A stretch of DNA of 64,000 nt from Acanthacorydalis orientalis (taxonomy: Eukaryota > Arthropoda > Insecta > Megaloptera > Corydalidae): assembly GCA_034766995.1 (NCBI GenBank), contig CM068315.1, forward strand, positions 3,730,236 through 3,794,235, read 5' to 3'. The position numbers and the translations under genes were made by a program. Below, one piece after another: positions 33,564 to 45,139 of the stretch (its first letter is position 1; each line of letters begins with the position of its first letter). The notes beneath the pieces were generated by a model, which saw nothing but the letters and a program-made list of their open reading frames with translations, did not search any database and was not told where the DNA came from.

Positions 33564-33597
33564 TAAGAACGAAGAGTATACAAGGTGAAAGAATATA
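32981..33597. other. AT-rich stretch with one short unassigned open frame
   Basis: A plus-strand frame at 33271-33516 (81 codons, MIRIDPSFFICLDGLSLQYL... ending SECAQTIL) is free of low-complexity sequence and could be a decayed or single exon, but I recognise no family, and there is no clear splice context. A (TA)n tract follows at 33522-33562. Confidence 0.2.
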
Positions 33598-34113
33598 TTA
33601 GGTGTAAAAATCAATTCGGTGCTTTTAAATTGAATCAATCATAACTCTGTTTTAAATTAAAATATTTTATTGTCGCTTCAGGATTTTAAAGTGACAACTT
33701 AACATTTAAAAAAAATTATATATCTTGGCCAAGCAGTTGGTATAACCTTAAAGAATTGGAGTGAACTCGATGGGGTCCAAAGAGTAATATATTAGGATTG
33801 CATGCTCTTCCTATTTCAGTTAAAAAAAAATGCTGTCGAAGCCGTGGGAATGATTTGTTCAGCTTTGGAGGTAGGTGTTGTAACGCACAAAACATGCAAA
33901 AATGATATAATGAAAGAGGTCTGAAAATAAAATGCGACTTCGTTGACTCAAGCCCGCCATCTATTTTTTCTAAACAAGTGATTCGCCAGTTATCTAACAG
34001 ATGAAGCAGTTATACAAAATAATGAGAGATATTTTGAGGATTGAAATGTATTCCATTTCTCTGTAAATATCTGTTTTGTATAAAGAAGGCACTTAATTAA
34101 TTTATACACCTAA
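33598..34113 (+). mobile_element. M1 mariner deletion derivative, complete (516 bp)
   Basis: The best-delimited M1 copy. It starts TTAGGTGTAAAAATCAATTC at 33598 and ends aattaatttatacacctaa at 34113, both beside TA. Inner blocks: ttgaatcaatcataactctg, ttggccaagcagttggtata, an N-terminal transposase remnant (GLHALPISVKKNAVEAVGMI, then VVTHKTCK), the deletion junction, and a C-terminal remnant (RQLSNR.SS, YFED). Stops in all frames. Confidence 0.9.
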
Positions 34114-34386
34114 TATATTCCAATAACAGATATTTTTTTTAAAATTATATCTTTTATTGTTTCTTTGTGACAATTGAATTTTAAATCTTTTGGAAAGGTT
34201 ATCTTTCATACATTGAAAAATGTATAGCCACTGATGTTCTAGCATAATTAAGAAATTTTTTATAAAAGGAAAATTGTTTTGAAAACATAATGGAATCTAA
34301 AAAGAAATATTTTAACTCCCTAATTCGAAGATACACCAATTATATATTTACAATATCTTTTATTATGTCATTTAAATATTATTAAA

Positions 34387-34387
<1 letters not shown>

Positions 34388-34479
<92 letters not shown>
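34388..34479. repeat. (TA)n microsatellite, ~92 bp, longest uninterrupted run in the window
   Basis: Pure TA by eye from end to end. Confidence 0.97.
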
Positions 34480-34481
<2 letters not shown>

Positions 34482-34812
34482 TTTGTTAATGTAATATAGA
34501 GAATTGAAAAATATAATAAAATTAAATAATTTTTGAAATAATACTTTTTTCTAGTTTATAAAAAGGTATTCAAACAGATATTGTTACAAAATCACCAGAA
34601 ATCACGGCACGTAATGTATAAAAATTTTAGAAATAGTTAATGATTGTGTGGAAACTGTCTGTTAAATATATTGGTTCAATGAAATTTTGTAATTATCATA
34701 TAATAAACAATTGTTCTTAATCAATTTTGCTTATTTCATAAATTTCACTTGACGACCTTCAAATAAAGTCTCTTTTTAAATAAAATATATGATGCTTTCA
34801 TTTTTAATGTAG

Positions 34813-34814
<2 letters not shown>

Positions 34815-34869
<55 letters not shown>

Positions 34870-34884
34870 GAGAAAGGGATCTCT

Positions 34885-34931
<47 letters not shown>
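34815..34931. repeat. Two (TA)n runs around a purine-rich spacer
   Basis: TA runs at 34815-34865 and 34889-34931 separated by cagagagaaagggatctctg. Confidence 0.95.
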
Positions 34932-34933
<2 letters not shown>

Positions 34934-35734
34934 TTGAACATATATGATGAACTTAATGTAATGTTAAAAATTTTAAATGTTTTAAAAAAAGAAATATACA
35001 TTTGCAATGTTTTTTGTTTGGATTTTTAAGAAATTGAATAACGATTTTTTCTCAGTAGTCAAAACGATATTTTACTTAATTAAATAATATTTTATAGAAA
35101 TGAAAGATATTTAACATGGATAATCATTGAAAACGAAATGTAAAATATATTCATATCTTTTCCATATTTTTCTGTATTAGTCTTACACTTTTGTTCGTGC
35201 TTAACAGTGTTAGATGAGAGAATTAAACTTTTATAAAATTATTACCAAATGAAATGATTTTAAAAGGCCTGGTAACATTGAAATTTTGTTACTAAACAAC
35301 TCTTACACTATAGCTTAAATCTCTTTTACAAACGGTTTTTTTTGACACCATAAACCATACATTTTTTTTGCTATTCCAAATAATTTAATAAACTATTATT
35401 AACTATTCTTGATTGTTTCTTATGCATATGTCAATGGTAATATCATCATCCTTAGAGTTCTAAAGTACATCTTAGTATACTAAGAAAGATGACATTGGCA
35501 TTGGCATTTATAAGATATATATATATATATATATATGTGTGTGTCTTATAAATATACATATCACTTGTATATTTCTTTTATAATAGACATAAGAGACAAT
35601 AAAAACTTATCAATAATCATTTAATGAACAATTTCGATCAGAAAATATTTTTATGGTCACCACATATTTTTATGGAGCTAATTAAATAATAAATCTTCAG
35701 TATCTCCTAATATAGATATCGGTCTCCGGTTATA

Positions 35735-35783
35735 ACTGATTCAATTTAAAGCACCGGATTAATTTTTACATCTAATATTTTAA
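35735..35783 (-). mobile_element. M1 mariner 5' terminal fragment, inverted
   Basis: Contains attcaatttaaagcaccgga then ttaatttttacatctaa, which is the complement of the M1 left terminus. Confidence 0.65.
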
Positions 35784-35849
35784 TTTTTTGTTTACACACA
35801 TTAATTGTTTATAATTTCTACACATAACTATTAATACCAATGTTGAATA

Positions 35850-35917
<68 letters not shown>

Positions 35918-36286
35918 CATTAAAAGCACAACTGTGCCAATAGCACAGACGTTAAAAGTGATAACATTATAAATGATAGTAATATAAAAGTAACAAAAAA
36001 TAAGGAAAAAAAGATTTATAGCAAAAATTATAAATAAAAGTATATTATAAATTCAGAACTAGTGTTACCAGATATGCAAGGTGTGCTTCGCACGTGGGTT
36101 GCTTAATACAAAGTAAATATTAATTGGAATAGCTGAACTTTATCATATATATGGTACAGATAATGCTCCGGAACAATATTAATATTTTCTCTGAAAAATT
36201 CTATCGTATTTGAGATAAATATAAACAATTTTATTTTTTTATATCTCTCTATCTACTCTATTTAATATATATATATATATATATAT
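35784..36286. other. AT-rich stretch with compound microsatellite
   Basis: (CT)n(TA)n at about 35850-35912, and (TA)n at 36262-36285. Nothing else recognised. Confidence 0.5.
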
Positions 36287-36386
36287 ATTAAACTCCGAAC
36301 TAAAATTTAAATAATTACAAAAAGATTATATATATATATATATATACCTTTTTTGTAATTATTTAATTTTTAGTTTAGAATTTAAT
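36287..36386. repeat. Inverted repeat with (TA)n at its centre
   Basis: Arm 36287-36325 (attaaactccgaactaaaat...ataattacaaaaaga) is complementary to 36347-36386 (ccttttttgtaattattt...tagtttagaatttaat). The loop is a 20-bp (TA)n run, and another (TA)n lies directly outside the left arm. Confidence 0.9.
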
Positions 36387-36478
36387 ATAAATATGTTTTC
36401 TATTAATAACATTTTTTTAAAAATCACAATTACGTTTTGAACCTAATTACATTCACATATAATAATATTTCTAGTATT

Positions 36479-36547
<69 letters not shown>

Positions 36548-37418
36548 GTGTTAATTGGTTTTCAAGTTTCGTTACTAGAAAGTTCTTCACACTAATGTAT
36601 TTTAGATAATTTCTTTTATTTTACATGTAGAAATATAGAGAAATGAACGACTGTAAAAATATTTCACATAGTGAAAGAAAAAGACAGAAAAAATTGGATG
36701 ACTTTTATTGAAAAATAAATATTTACGACGTATAAACAAAAACCAACCTCATTCTTCGATACAAAACCACACGGTTACCAATACAACAAACGAATTAAAA
36801 AAAAAATCGTTTAATAAAAATACCTACAAGTATTTTCGAATGAATAAGCAACAATACAGCGTGAACGAGTTATAACTAACAGTGTTGAATTAATAAAAGT
36901 GACGGATGGTAAATAGAATAATTGAGACTATGAATAAAAAAAACGTATGCGATTATTTTATTTTCAATATTTTGAATAGTAAATACGTACTGGTAGGTAT
37001 ATGTAATTTTATCTCGTTTCATTCACATCGACGGCGATATTTTAAATAAAATAGAATATAACTCACCCATTGTCATACAATGCAGTTGAAGTGCGTGAAA
37101 TATATTTGTACTCACCTCCTGTAACAAAATGAAAGAATTAAACATGGAATACAATAACCGGCATTAAATTATTTTAGCTTTTATGCTTTTTTATTTCAGG
37201 TATAATTATATGTTTATAGTTGTTTTATTACTAAAATCATAAAAGTTACTAACAATTCAAACAATTATCACACACACATACCTATCTATATGTATAACAA
37301 TGTTCATAATAATATTCAAAATATTAATACACACACTATATTAAAATTGTCTTTTTGCATAATGCATGCACACATACATACATATTATATATATATATAT
37401 ATATATATATTTAATAAT
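36387..37418. other. AT-rich stretch; possible weak minus-strand exon
   Basis: (TA)n at 36483-36544 and 37384-37413. On the minus strand, 37118-37067 is flanked by an acceptor-like ttcattttgttacag and a donor-like gtgagtta and is open in one frame (17 codons); with no homology this may be chance. Confidence 0.3.
36483..36544. repeat. (TA)n microsatellite, ~62 bp
   Basis: Pure TA run. Confidence 0.95.
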
Positions 37419-37895
37419 TTTAATTTAAATCAGTCATAACTCCGTTTTAAATTGAAATATTTTTTCCTTTTTTTAGAATTTTTAAGAGACGAACTTAACA
37501 TTTAAAAACACTATATATCTGGACCAACCAGTTAGTATAACCTCACAAACAGTAACGAGCACGATGGTGTCCGATAAGCAACATATTAGTCATTGCATAC
37601 TTTTGGCATTCTAGTTGAAAAAAATTATAAAGAAGGCAAAGGAATGATTTGTTAAGCTTTGGTGGAAGGTGCTGTGATGCTTAAAACATGCAAAAAGTGC
37701 TTAAATAATGAAAGAGTATTACAATTTCATGGGCTCAAAACAGCCATCTTTTTTTCAATTAGAGATTCGTCAGTTACCCGACAGATGGAGCAGTTATATA
37801 AAATAATGGGGGATATTTTAAAGATTGAAATATAATCCATTTTTCTGTAAACAATTATTTTCTATAAAAAAGTACCGAATTAGTTTCTACACATA

Positions 37896-37898
<3 letters not shown>
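37419..37898 (+). mobile_element. M1 mariner deletion derivative, left terminus lost in (TA)n
   Basis: Starts with attttaatttaaatcagtca just after a (TA)n tract, contains ttaacatttaaaaacactat and the usual N-terminal remnant, crosses the shared deletion junction and ends taccgaattagtttctacac-ATAA, beside another (TA)n. Confidence 0.8.

Positions 37899-37900
<2 letters not shown>

Positions 37901-37950
<50 letters not shown>
37901..37950. repeat. (TA)n microsatellite between two M1 copies
   Basis: TA run of ~50 bp separating the M1 copies at 37419 and 37998. Confidence 0.93.
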
Positions 37951-37953
<3 letters not shown>

Positions 37954-37997
37954 GCAACTGTGTACAGAAAGTGAAAAAAACTACTGACAAGTCTCCA

Positions 37998-38493
37998 AAT
38001 GCCTAAATGGAATCAATGATAACTCTATTATAAATTAAAATATTTTATCGCAGTTTTAGGATTTTGAAATGATAGCCTTAACATTTAAAAACACTTTATA
38101 TATTAGCCAAGTAGCTGGCATAACCTAACAAAGGAAGAGTGAACTCTATGGCGTCCAAAGTGCAAAACATTAAGCATTGCATACTTTTCGCATTTAGTTA
38201 AAAAAAATGCTGTCGAAGCCGCGGAAATGAGTTATTCAGCTTTGTGCGTAGGTGTTGTAATGTACAAAACATGCATGAAATGCTGAAATAATGGGAGAGG
38301 TCCGAAAATTCATTACAACTTCATCGACTCAAATTCGTCATCTGTTTTTCGACAAGTGATTCGTCAGTAACCAAACAGATAAAGCAAAGTTATACAAAAT
38401 ATTGGGAGACATTTTGAGAAGTGTAATACATTACATTTTTCTGTAAACATCTGTTTTATATGAAGAAGGCATCTAATTAATTTATACACCTAA
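37998..38493 (+). mobile_element. M1 mariner deletion derivative
   Basis: The left terminus is degenerate (ccaaatgcctaaatggaatc), the right one typical (taattaatttatacacctaa). The same N-terminal and C-terminal remnants and the same junction as at 33598, in direct tandem with the preceding copy. Confidence 0.85.
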
Positions 38494-38835
38494 TAGATTT
38501 GAAATTCATATTTTTACAAAATGCCTAACCTATTCAGTTAGAATTTTTTGGACGAGCATTCAGACAGAATGTGGTGTTTAATTCTTCCAATTTTTTCACG
38601 GTATACTAGAAATTAGAAATTAATTTTACACATTTATTAGAGCTAAGAGTATAAAACTTAATCAATTTACATGTTACGTACACACTTATTGATTAAAATG
38701 AAAAAAAATATATACAAAACAGAATTTGTTAGCAAATTTAAAATCGGGATAAAATGTTTCTTTCATAATAAAATGTTTCACAATAGAAACTGTTCAATTT
38801 AGTCAGCTCTGCATATTTATATAGATAATATATAC

Positions 38836-38903
<68 letters not shown>

Positions 38904-40164
38904 ACAAATCTATATTGATTGCAAAATAAATTTATAATAATAGTTAAGTATGTACTTTCACTTAACAATAATAACAAAAAAAGTAATGAAGATTATTGCA
39001 TAAAATGCTGTATCATATTTAAAATAATATTGAAGTATATTACACGTTCAACTTTCACTGTGTAATTTAATATTTAGCTATGAATATTTATTATTAACAC
39101 TGTTTGCAAATCGTATTTAACGGTAAGTACACTTAAAATCGATCGATAATTCATTTCATCATTTTAACAAATGTTACAAACAAGTGTTTTCGAATTTATG
39201 TGACATTTCAAAGAAATTATCTTGTACAAAAACATATATTTATATATATTTATATATATATATATATATATATGAAATATGTTTGTTTAAAATCAGTCAT
39301 GTAGTGAGTCTAAATAACATAATATTTGATAATGATTAGTAAAAAGTTATCACTGAATGTGTTAAGCTGCCAACTGAAAGATCTCATAAAAAACTAGCAC
39401 AAAAATATATTGAAAAAGTAAAAAAAGTTGGATATACGTGTTCAGCACGAAAGCAATGTAAGGCAAGATGATGGAAAGAATGAATGTTTCTATTTTCATG
39501 ATACAGTAATGATTTTTATTTTATATAGAGTCTGAACATGTAAAAAATTGAAAATCTTCTAGTATAGAGGCAATCATCTACCTCTTTGGACAATTGTTGA
39601 ATATCTACTCAATGGGTTGACACTAAAACACAAGTTAATACTTCACTAATAATTTTTAACATAGTAGTATTTAAAGGAACAGAACTGATTTCGTACACCT
39701 AATATTTCATTATTTATCCGTTTATTCTATGAACAGAAAAAATATAGCACTCAACCGGGACTGAAAATTAATTTTACAATGATTTTTAACGAAAATTTTA
39801 CAGATGAATCAATTTTTAAAATGAATACTGCACACTACAAAATTATTAAATAAGTTTAGAACGTTGTGAGTAGGAAAAAATAAAAGCATTCGAGATGTAT
39901 TTCATAATACAGAATCGAATTTCACATATAAAGGAATTATAAATAGAAAAGAGTAATTATTATCAGCATGTTAGTGGAAGAAGTATAGAGAATATAAAAT
40001 GTCATTCAGATACAATATTTGAATGAACTTCGGTCGATTTTGTTTTGCTTCCATTTTTGTTTGTTGTATAGGTGTCAGTTGTAATTTAAAAGTGGTGTAG
40101 TTTAAACGTAGTCAATTTATTGTTGGTAGTTTAAAGTTGTCGAAAATGAAGTGATAAATAGTTA
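38494..40164. other. AT-rich stretch without a recognised gene
   Basis: (TA)n at 38828-38900 and 39236-39274. A possible M1 end (ctgatttcgtacacctaat) lies near 39686-39705. The fragment 39375-39470 can be read HKKLAQKYIEKVKKVGYTCS but I cannot place it in a family. Confidence 0.4.
38828..38900. repeat. (TA)n microsatellite with CA interruptions
   Basis: About 70 bp of TA, interrupted near the left edge. Confidence 0.93.
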
Positions 40165-40323
40165 CAAGTCAATATTGACGACCCAAATTCGTTTTTGAAA
40201 ATTTAATCATGAGTGACGAAGCTTGTTTCGACTTGCATGGACATATAAACAAAAAAAAAACAGCGGTGCAATTTGGGCTGGTGGCATCATTGGATCATTT
40301 TTTTCGAAGATGATAATGGAAAT
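40165..40323 (+). pseudogene. Tc1/mariner-superfamily transposase, part 1 (interrupted)
   Basis: Read on the plus strand: FVFENLIMSDEACFDLHGHI then, after frame breaks, WAGGIIGSFFFEDDNGN. The first block contains the first catalytic aspartate in its usual SDEA.F setting. The coding sequence is cut at NGN by a retrotransposon fragment and resumes at 41030. It belongs to the same transposase type as 21690 and 22546. The N-terminal DNA-binding domain is not recognisable upstream. Confidence 0.8.
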
Positions 40324-41029
40324 GTAAAATAAAAGCAACCGTATGCTGAAAAGTAGAAGAGGAGGGAGAAGATCAGGTCAGAGCATCACCATCGATGATT
40401 ACAATTTCGAGATTATAAATTATTTCACATACGAACATCACCAGTGAATATGAGGAATCTCAAGAAATTTAAAAACTAATAGTAGTGGCAAATAGAACAT
40501 TTTTCGCACTCTTGCCCATAATGAAATCCAAAAATTTGCATAGGAAGACCAAAATCCGACTGTATAAAACTCTCATCCGTACTGTCATATCACATGGGAG
40601 TGAGGGGTGGATCATGTCAGATAAGACCTTAGAAATGTTGGACACATTCAAAAGAAAAATGCTGAGAAGGTATTTGAGACAGTAAACGGAGGAGACACAT
40701 GGAAAATACACAACAACTTCGAATTATATAAGGACTATAGGGAACCAAAACCATCCGTCGTCATAAAGATGCTCTGCCTATGATATGAAGGTAACAATTG
40801 AGCGGTTGCCATTTTCGAGAGTACCAAAAAGTGTCTTGGATGGACAATTAGCTGGAAGAATACCTGTGGGAAAACCAAGACTTAGATGGATAGACAATGC
40901 AGAGAAGGATACAATGGAATTGTTAGGAGCAAGAAACTGGAGAAGGACCGCCAGGAAGAAGGATATCTGGAGACAGAAAATTGAGAAGGCTAAAGTTTAA
41001 TTCGGACTTTAGCACCATTGAAGAACAAG
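40324..41029 (+). mobile_element. Non-LTR retrotransposon 3' fragment inserted in a transposase relic
   Basis: Encodes the C-terminal end of a LINE reverse transcriptase ORF: YNFEIINYFTY near 40400, then ALLPIMKSKNLHRKTKIRLY, TLIRTVISHGSEGWIMSDKT (frame 40485-40685), GDTWKIHNNFELYKDYREPK, and the terminal GRIPVGKPRLRWIDNAEKD, LLGARNWRRTARKKDIWRQK (frame 40785-41000). The WIM, RRT.R..DIWR and GKPR.RW blocks are typical of the region after the RT thumb in RTE/CR1-like elements; I do not assign the clade. It is 5'-truncated, has one or two frame breaks and no poly-A. A 9-bp direct repeat, aatggaaat, flanks it (40315-40323 and 41030-41038), as a target-site duplication would. Confidence 0.85.
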
Positions 41030-41395
41030 AATGGAAATATTATTAATGTCACTGACGAACGATATCGTGTGATGCTGTAAAACTTCTTTGTGCTTGACAT
41101 TAATAAAAAAAGATCTACATTATATGTGGTTTCAACAGAACGTTGCTACATCGCACACAGTTCGCGCTATGATGCATTTCCTGATCGAATGAATTTAAAA
41201 TTTGGTCACAACGATTGGCCACCTCGTTTACTTGATTTGACTGCGACAGTTTTTTTTCTTTTGGACTACTTAAATAGAAGGATCTATACTAATAAGCCAG
41301 TAACAATTCAACAGCTTAAGAACAGCATCAACAAGAAATCGTTTAAATAATACCAGGAATATGTGGAAAAGCAATGAAAAATATCAAAGCTGCAA
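41030..41395 (+). pseudogene. Tc1/mariner-superfamily transposase, part 2 (after the LINE insertion)
   Basis: Continues the transposase: KNGNIINVTDERYRVML, then in a second frame the block corresponding to WFQQDGATCHTA, here QQNVATSHTVRAMMHFL (second catalytic aspartate read as N), followed by GHNDWPPRLLDLTATVFFL (third aspartate kept), YLNRRIYTNKPVTIQQLKNS. Frameshifts separate these blocks. Part 1 is at 40165. Confidence 0.82.
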
Positions 41396-41800
41396 TAACT
41401 TATTACTCCATTCACGAATCAAGTTTTGCGGCATCGGATAATATTGTTCACCAGTGACAGAAACATTCTCAAAAAAAAATGGTCGAATGATCTCACCAGT
41501 CCAAATTGGACACCAGTCACTCTGCGATGGTGAAGAGTTCATTCATGGATCAGTCTTGTACTTTATGATTCCCAATAACGGCTGTTTCTTTATTATTTAC
41601 ATATCGATACATGTGGAAATGAGTTTTGTCACACATGATTTAATTTTCAAACAAATATGGATCGTCAATGTTGAACTGCATCACCTTATTACCACCTTTC
41701 GACAACTTTAAACTCTCCATAATGAATAATCTGCATTCGAACAACATCACTGTTAAATTAACAATCAAAAATGGTGGTAAAACAAAATCAGTGGAAGTTC
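41375..41800 (-). pseudogene. Second copy of the same transposase, opposite strand, N-side half
   Basis: Minus-strand blocks, in more than one frame: TKLISTCIDM, NNKETAVIGNHK, HHRRVTGVQFGLV, IIRPFFFENVSVTGEQYYPM, NLIREWSNKLL. These match the stretch from the first catalytic region to the VNGERY block of the copies at 22546 and 40165. It faces the plus-strand copy tail to tail, with the junction near 41370-41395. Broken frame, no function expected. Confidence 0.65.
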
Positions 41801-41899
41801 ATTCAAACAGCCTGTATTATTCTGTAATTTTTTATCCCATATATATATAGTTAAATATCATTTTTATCCTCTACAACATTTAATCGTTTTTCTTTTCAG

Positions 41900-41929
41900 G
41901 GCGTAATCTGCACCCATATTGTTTCCGAG
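41900..41929 (+). CDS. Candidate 30-nt microexon
   Basis: A strong acceptor (tcgtttttcttttcag) ends at 41899 and a consensus donor (gag|gtaagttt) starts at 41930. The 30 nt between are open in two phases: GVICTHIVSE in phase 0, or RNLHPYCFR in the phase with two leading bases; the third phase has a stop. Its length, a multiple of three, fits a cassette microexon. There is no neighbouring exon that I can identify, and a single acceptor-donor pair can occur by chance, so this remains a hypothesis. Confidence 0.25.
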
Positions 41930-42005
41930 GTAAGTTTATAGCTACTGTCTCACTTGGAAATCATTTTGACTGGGGTACATCTGTAAGTCAATAACACCCC
42001 AATAC

Positions 42006-42061
<56 letters not shown>

Positions 42062-42806
42062 AAATGACGATACTTTATGTAGAATCAAAGTGATAAAACA
42101 ACCCTCAAAAGATTTGGTTACACGTCATAAAAACTCTTGTAATAATTTTCACTCTTTTTATTTTCAGGGTTAAATGTGCGTGCCTTGTGTACTTATGTGT
42201 GTGTGTACATGTATGTGCGTTTCGAATAATGATAAATCATCTTTTGGTAGACTAGCTAGAACGAACACGGTGTCTTGTTATAGCCAGCCTATCTATGTCG
42301 CTTTATTATAAATTGATTATTCTTATTTGTACTTTTAAATTGTCAATCTTTAATATTGATGATGCTAAGTAACGTTGACCTTTTGGGAATCGATTTACTT
42401 ATGTTCCGTTTGACAAAAGTAAACGGTTGGATATAGGTGTGGTTTTTTTTTCTTTATGTGTACACATATATCGTTTGATTATATCTATTGTTTGAGATAT
42501 ATAAATTTTGTGTTCTTTCAAAATTCAAAGATACAGCACACACACACATAAAAGTATACTTGTATGTATTTCATAAAATAGGATGGTGTCTTAATATGTC
42601 TAATTAAATGACGGAAACGTATCTAGAATAAATAAGAAAATATATTTGAAAGTAAAAATAAATATTGACACTTTGTCTGAGCTAATAACAATAAATCAAA
42701 CTAAGGATATTACCTCTCAGTATTAATAAATTAAATAACAGAACCTATTGTAACTTTTTCTCTCCATACATCTGGTTTCCAGTTAATAAGATAAAAACTT
42801 AAAATA

Positions 42807-42852
<46 letters not shown>
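41930..42852. other. AT-rich stretch without a recognised gene
   Basis: (TA)n at about 42009-42058 and 42801-42848. A second acceptor-like tract (ctttttattttcag) ends at 42167 and a donor-like tctgtaagtc lies near 41979, but neither defines an exon. Confidence 0.45.
42009..42058. repeat. (TA)n microsatellite
   Basis: TA run of about 50 bp, 80 bp downstream of the candidate microexon. Confidence 0.94.
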
Positions 42853-43275
<423 letters not shown>

Positions 43276-43946
43276 TATATGAATACACAGAATAGTTCGA
43301 ATAAAAGAAAAGGAATTTTATTAAAAATCGGATACTTTTATCGAATGTAATTGACGTCATCAGATAATATTTATGGAAATATATTTAAAAAATGGATACT
43401 GTGCGATTTTCATTTATGAGACTGTAGTATTGGTAAATAGTGTATTTTTTTATTCAAATTCAATAGATTTATTCATATACAGTTAATATATTAATATATA
43501 CAAACAATACGAAATTGTATTGAATTCTTTTATACGTATGTATTTGATACACATTATTATAATAGAAATTATTCTTAGATTACGATTTATTTTTTTAAAC
43601 TTCAACAGCAGTTATGTAAAAGAAAGATATTTATATTATTAACGGATAAGTACAGTTTATATTAGAGTAATGCAGACACAAACATTCACTACTAGTTTTG
43701 TCACATGTGATTTCTTCAAGCATAATTTATATAACTGATAATTAATTATCTCAATTCTGTCTGAATATGAAAATAATAACGAAATAAATAATAGAGAATA
43801 GATACTCAAGTGATCATAAAGAATGAAGATCGATTGTATAACGTATCAGCTCGTTTTGTTGAGTGATTATTATTATTATATGATTTTTATGTTATTGTGA
43901 TTAATGTATAAAATAATCTATAATAAAAAAACAAATTTATTTTACA

Positions 43947-43949
<3 letters not shown>

Positions 43950-43999
<50 letters not shown>

Positions 44000-44000
44000 G
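43950..44000. repeat. (TA)n microsatellite
   Basis: TA run of about 50 bp. Confidence 0.94.
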
Positions 44001-44445
44001 TATATACATACATATGAAGTAAATTTGCTTTTAAATAATTTTTTTCAATTTAATGATTAGTATTAATATATATGAAGAAATAACTACGCTTAGTAATAAA
44101 CTGACCAAATCAAATTTGATCAAATTGACATTTTGTATAAATTACAAGCATTGTTCGACTTGGAATAAAATTAGAAGTACACTATTATTAGAGATATGTA
44201 TAGTTTTTGTAACGGAAATCAAATAAAATAAGAGTGTTCTAAGCGAATATCTAAAAATGTTAATTACTATAAAGATGAATCGCTCCTGATAAAAAATTAA
44301 TATTAAATTCTATAAAATATTAATATATAATCGACGATTGGAGTGAAGCTTGTGCTTTTAAGAATAAAATTTGATACGACAATAGAAAAATTTTGGTTCA
44401 CTCTATATTACATTGTGATAGTTTTTCTTATGATAAATTAAGAGG

Positions 44446-44510
44446 CTTCGCCCTCTGCTCGCTGCGTTCGCCTACTTGTCAATTATAAGCAGGTACATGT
44501 AACCGAATGA
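44446..44510 (-). mobile_element. Helitron-like 3' end fragment, inverted
   Basis: On the minus strand, cgaacgcagcgagcagaggg is followed by a hairpin gaggGCGAAGcctc and TTAA-T. It shares the gcagcgagc motif and terminal hairpin with 20735, 30420 and 49007. Confidence 0.35.
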
Positions 44511-44581
44511 AACAATAAACATATTTTTTCAAAGTCATTTATGTCTTTATAATAATTTTTGCAAATATATTGCAACGTGTT

Positions 44582-44629
<48 letters not shown>

Positions 44630-45139
44630 TTGAATGTTTATATAAGCATTCTGGCAGATAGATTATTTTTGGAACGTATTATTGTATAAAAATTTTTGTG
44701 GATAATTTTGATTATATTTATTTATATATATATATTTAGAAATATGTATAAAATATTATTAAAGGTTAAATATAAAATTATATTGAACAATTTTTGCTAA
44801 TAGTAATTCAATTCTTATTTTTTCATGCAAATAAAATTGAATAAATAACTGAAATATCTTCATTTCAATATATAATTTTTACAATTTTATGTTGATAAAT
44901 ATTTGGACATAAGTGAAATTCCCACCGAGTTAATTGCCTTATTACAAAACAAATATTTATGTAAAAAGCAAATTGAATTTAAATTCCCGTAGACAAATAT
45001 TGTTTGGAATGTGTTCTCGAACGAGTGATATTCTTAAAAAAAATGTCTGTTTATCTTATCGACCGTGTTTATCATTTTCCCGACAAATTCACGAGGAAGT
45101 AAGAAATAAAAGAAAAAAAATAATATTTTATAAATAACA

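Larger units (their letters stand above)
34114..35734. other. AT-rich stretch dominated by long (TA)n tracts
   Basis: (TA)n at 34388-34479, 34815-34867, 34889-34931 and 35514-35541. The frame at 34804-35007 is a repeat artefact. No gene seen. Confidence 0.5.
43276..45139. other. AT-rich stretch without a recognised gene
   Basis: (TA)n at 43950-44000 and 44584-44628. A Helitron-like tail fragment lies at 44446-44510 (listed separately). No coding signal. Confidence 0.5.

Noticed and set aside
39375..39470. HKKLAQKYIEKVKKVGYTCS-type stretch as a transposase fragment
   Set aside because: Too short and without a second conserved block to assign.
42154..42230. Acceptor-like tract before tgtgcgtgccttg, considered as a second exon
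   Set aside because: No convincing donor follows, and the sequence turns into a (GT)n-like run.
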